Source: 70-18 sp041691815 (lineage in GTDB: Bacteria; Pseudomonadota; Alphaproteobacteria; Acetobacterales; Acetobacteraceae). Taken from it: 32,888 nucleotides of DNA. Where the stretch lies: NCBI GenBank assembly GCA_041691815.1, contig JBEPTZ010000045.1:1-32888 (forward strand), written 5' to 3'. The translations under genes were made by a program, and so were the position numbers. Below the pieces are notes generated by a model that did not search any database, was not told the origin of the DNA, and saw only the letters and a program-made list of their open reading frames with translations. Positions 32,846 through 32,888 of the stretch are shown here, in pieces (position 1 is the stretch's first letter; every line of letters begins with the position of its first letter).

Positions 32846-32888
32846 CCGGTAACGGCTGAAAATTGCTCGACAGGTTTGGTTTATGATG

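Overview
The window is very GC-rich, with dense genes that often overlap by ATGA. It reads as an alphaproteobacterium, most likely an Acetobacteraceae-type Rhodospirillales member. That placement is inference from codon and base style, the ileS-lspA-DUF3035 gene order, and the families of the insertion-sequence remnants; no rRNA or taxonomic marker search was possible.

Positions 157-18322 hold two neighbouring import-and-oxidation islands. Island A (157-7871) is arranged around a divergent promoter region. Rightward run a family 5 substrate-binding protein and two permeases. Leftward run a DAO-family FAD oxidase, two separate ATPases and a DUF1028 Ntn-hydrolase-like protein. Island B (7893-18322) has a divergent LysR regulator, then in one direction a binding protein, two permeases, one fused double ATPase, a two-domain Old-Yellow-Enzyme demethylase, a GNAT acetyltransferase and a second DAO-family oxidase. 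The two oxidases are paralogues in the same register (442 aa each, shared QSSRNWGWCRQ segment). Together each island could import a peptide-like or N-methylated amino compound and oxidise it in the cytoplasm. The substrate is not known.

Positions 18323-20175 carry a GhrA-like 2-hydroxyacid dehydrogenase and a type II haloacid-dehalogenase-like hydrolase. Positions 20176-21800 are a decayed intergenic zone. It contains an IS5-family transposase remnant, a family of palindromic repeats sharing the tail ATCACGCGAYMAAACAA, several other strong hairpins and a terminator.

Positions 21832-31665 are leftward, mostly core genes: a class IV aminotransferase, a glycine-zipper lipoprotein, an arylmalonate decarboxylase/maleate isomerase homologue, mutL, pgi, a DUF3035 lipoprotein, lspA and ileS. 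The ileS leader carries a promoter-like sequence, a short possible leader ORF and an intrinsic terminator whose 5' arm can instead pair with an upstream antiterminator arm. This looks like an undescribed attenuator.

The right end (31810-32888) is mostly non-coding. It holds a frameshifted IS256-family transposase fragment, an intact tRNA-Gln(CTG) and, at the very edge, a 12-base match to one arm of a hairpin found at 20703-20746.
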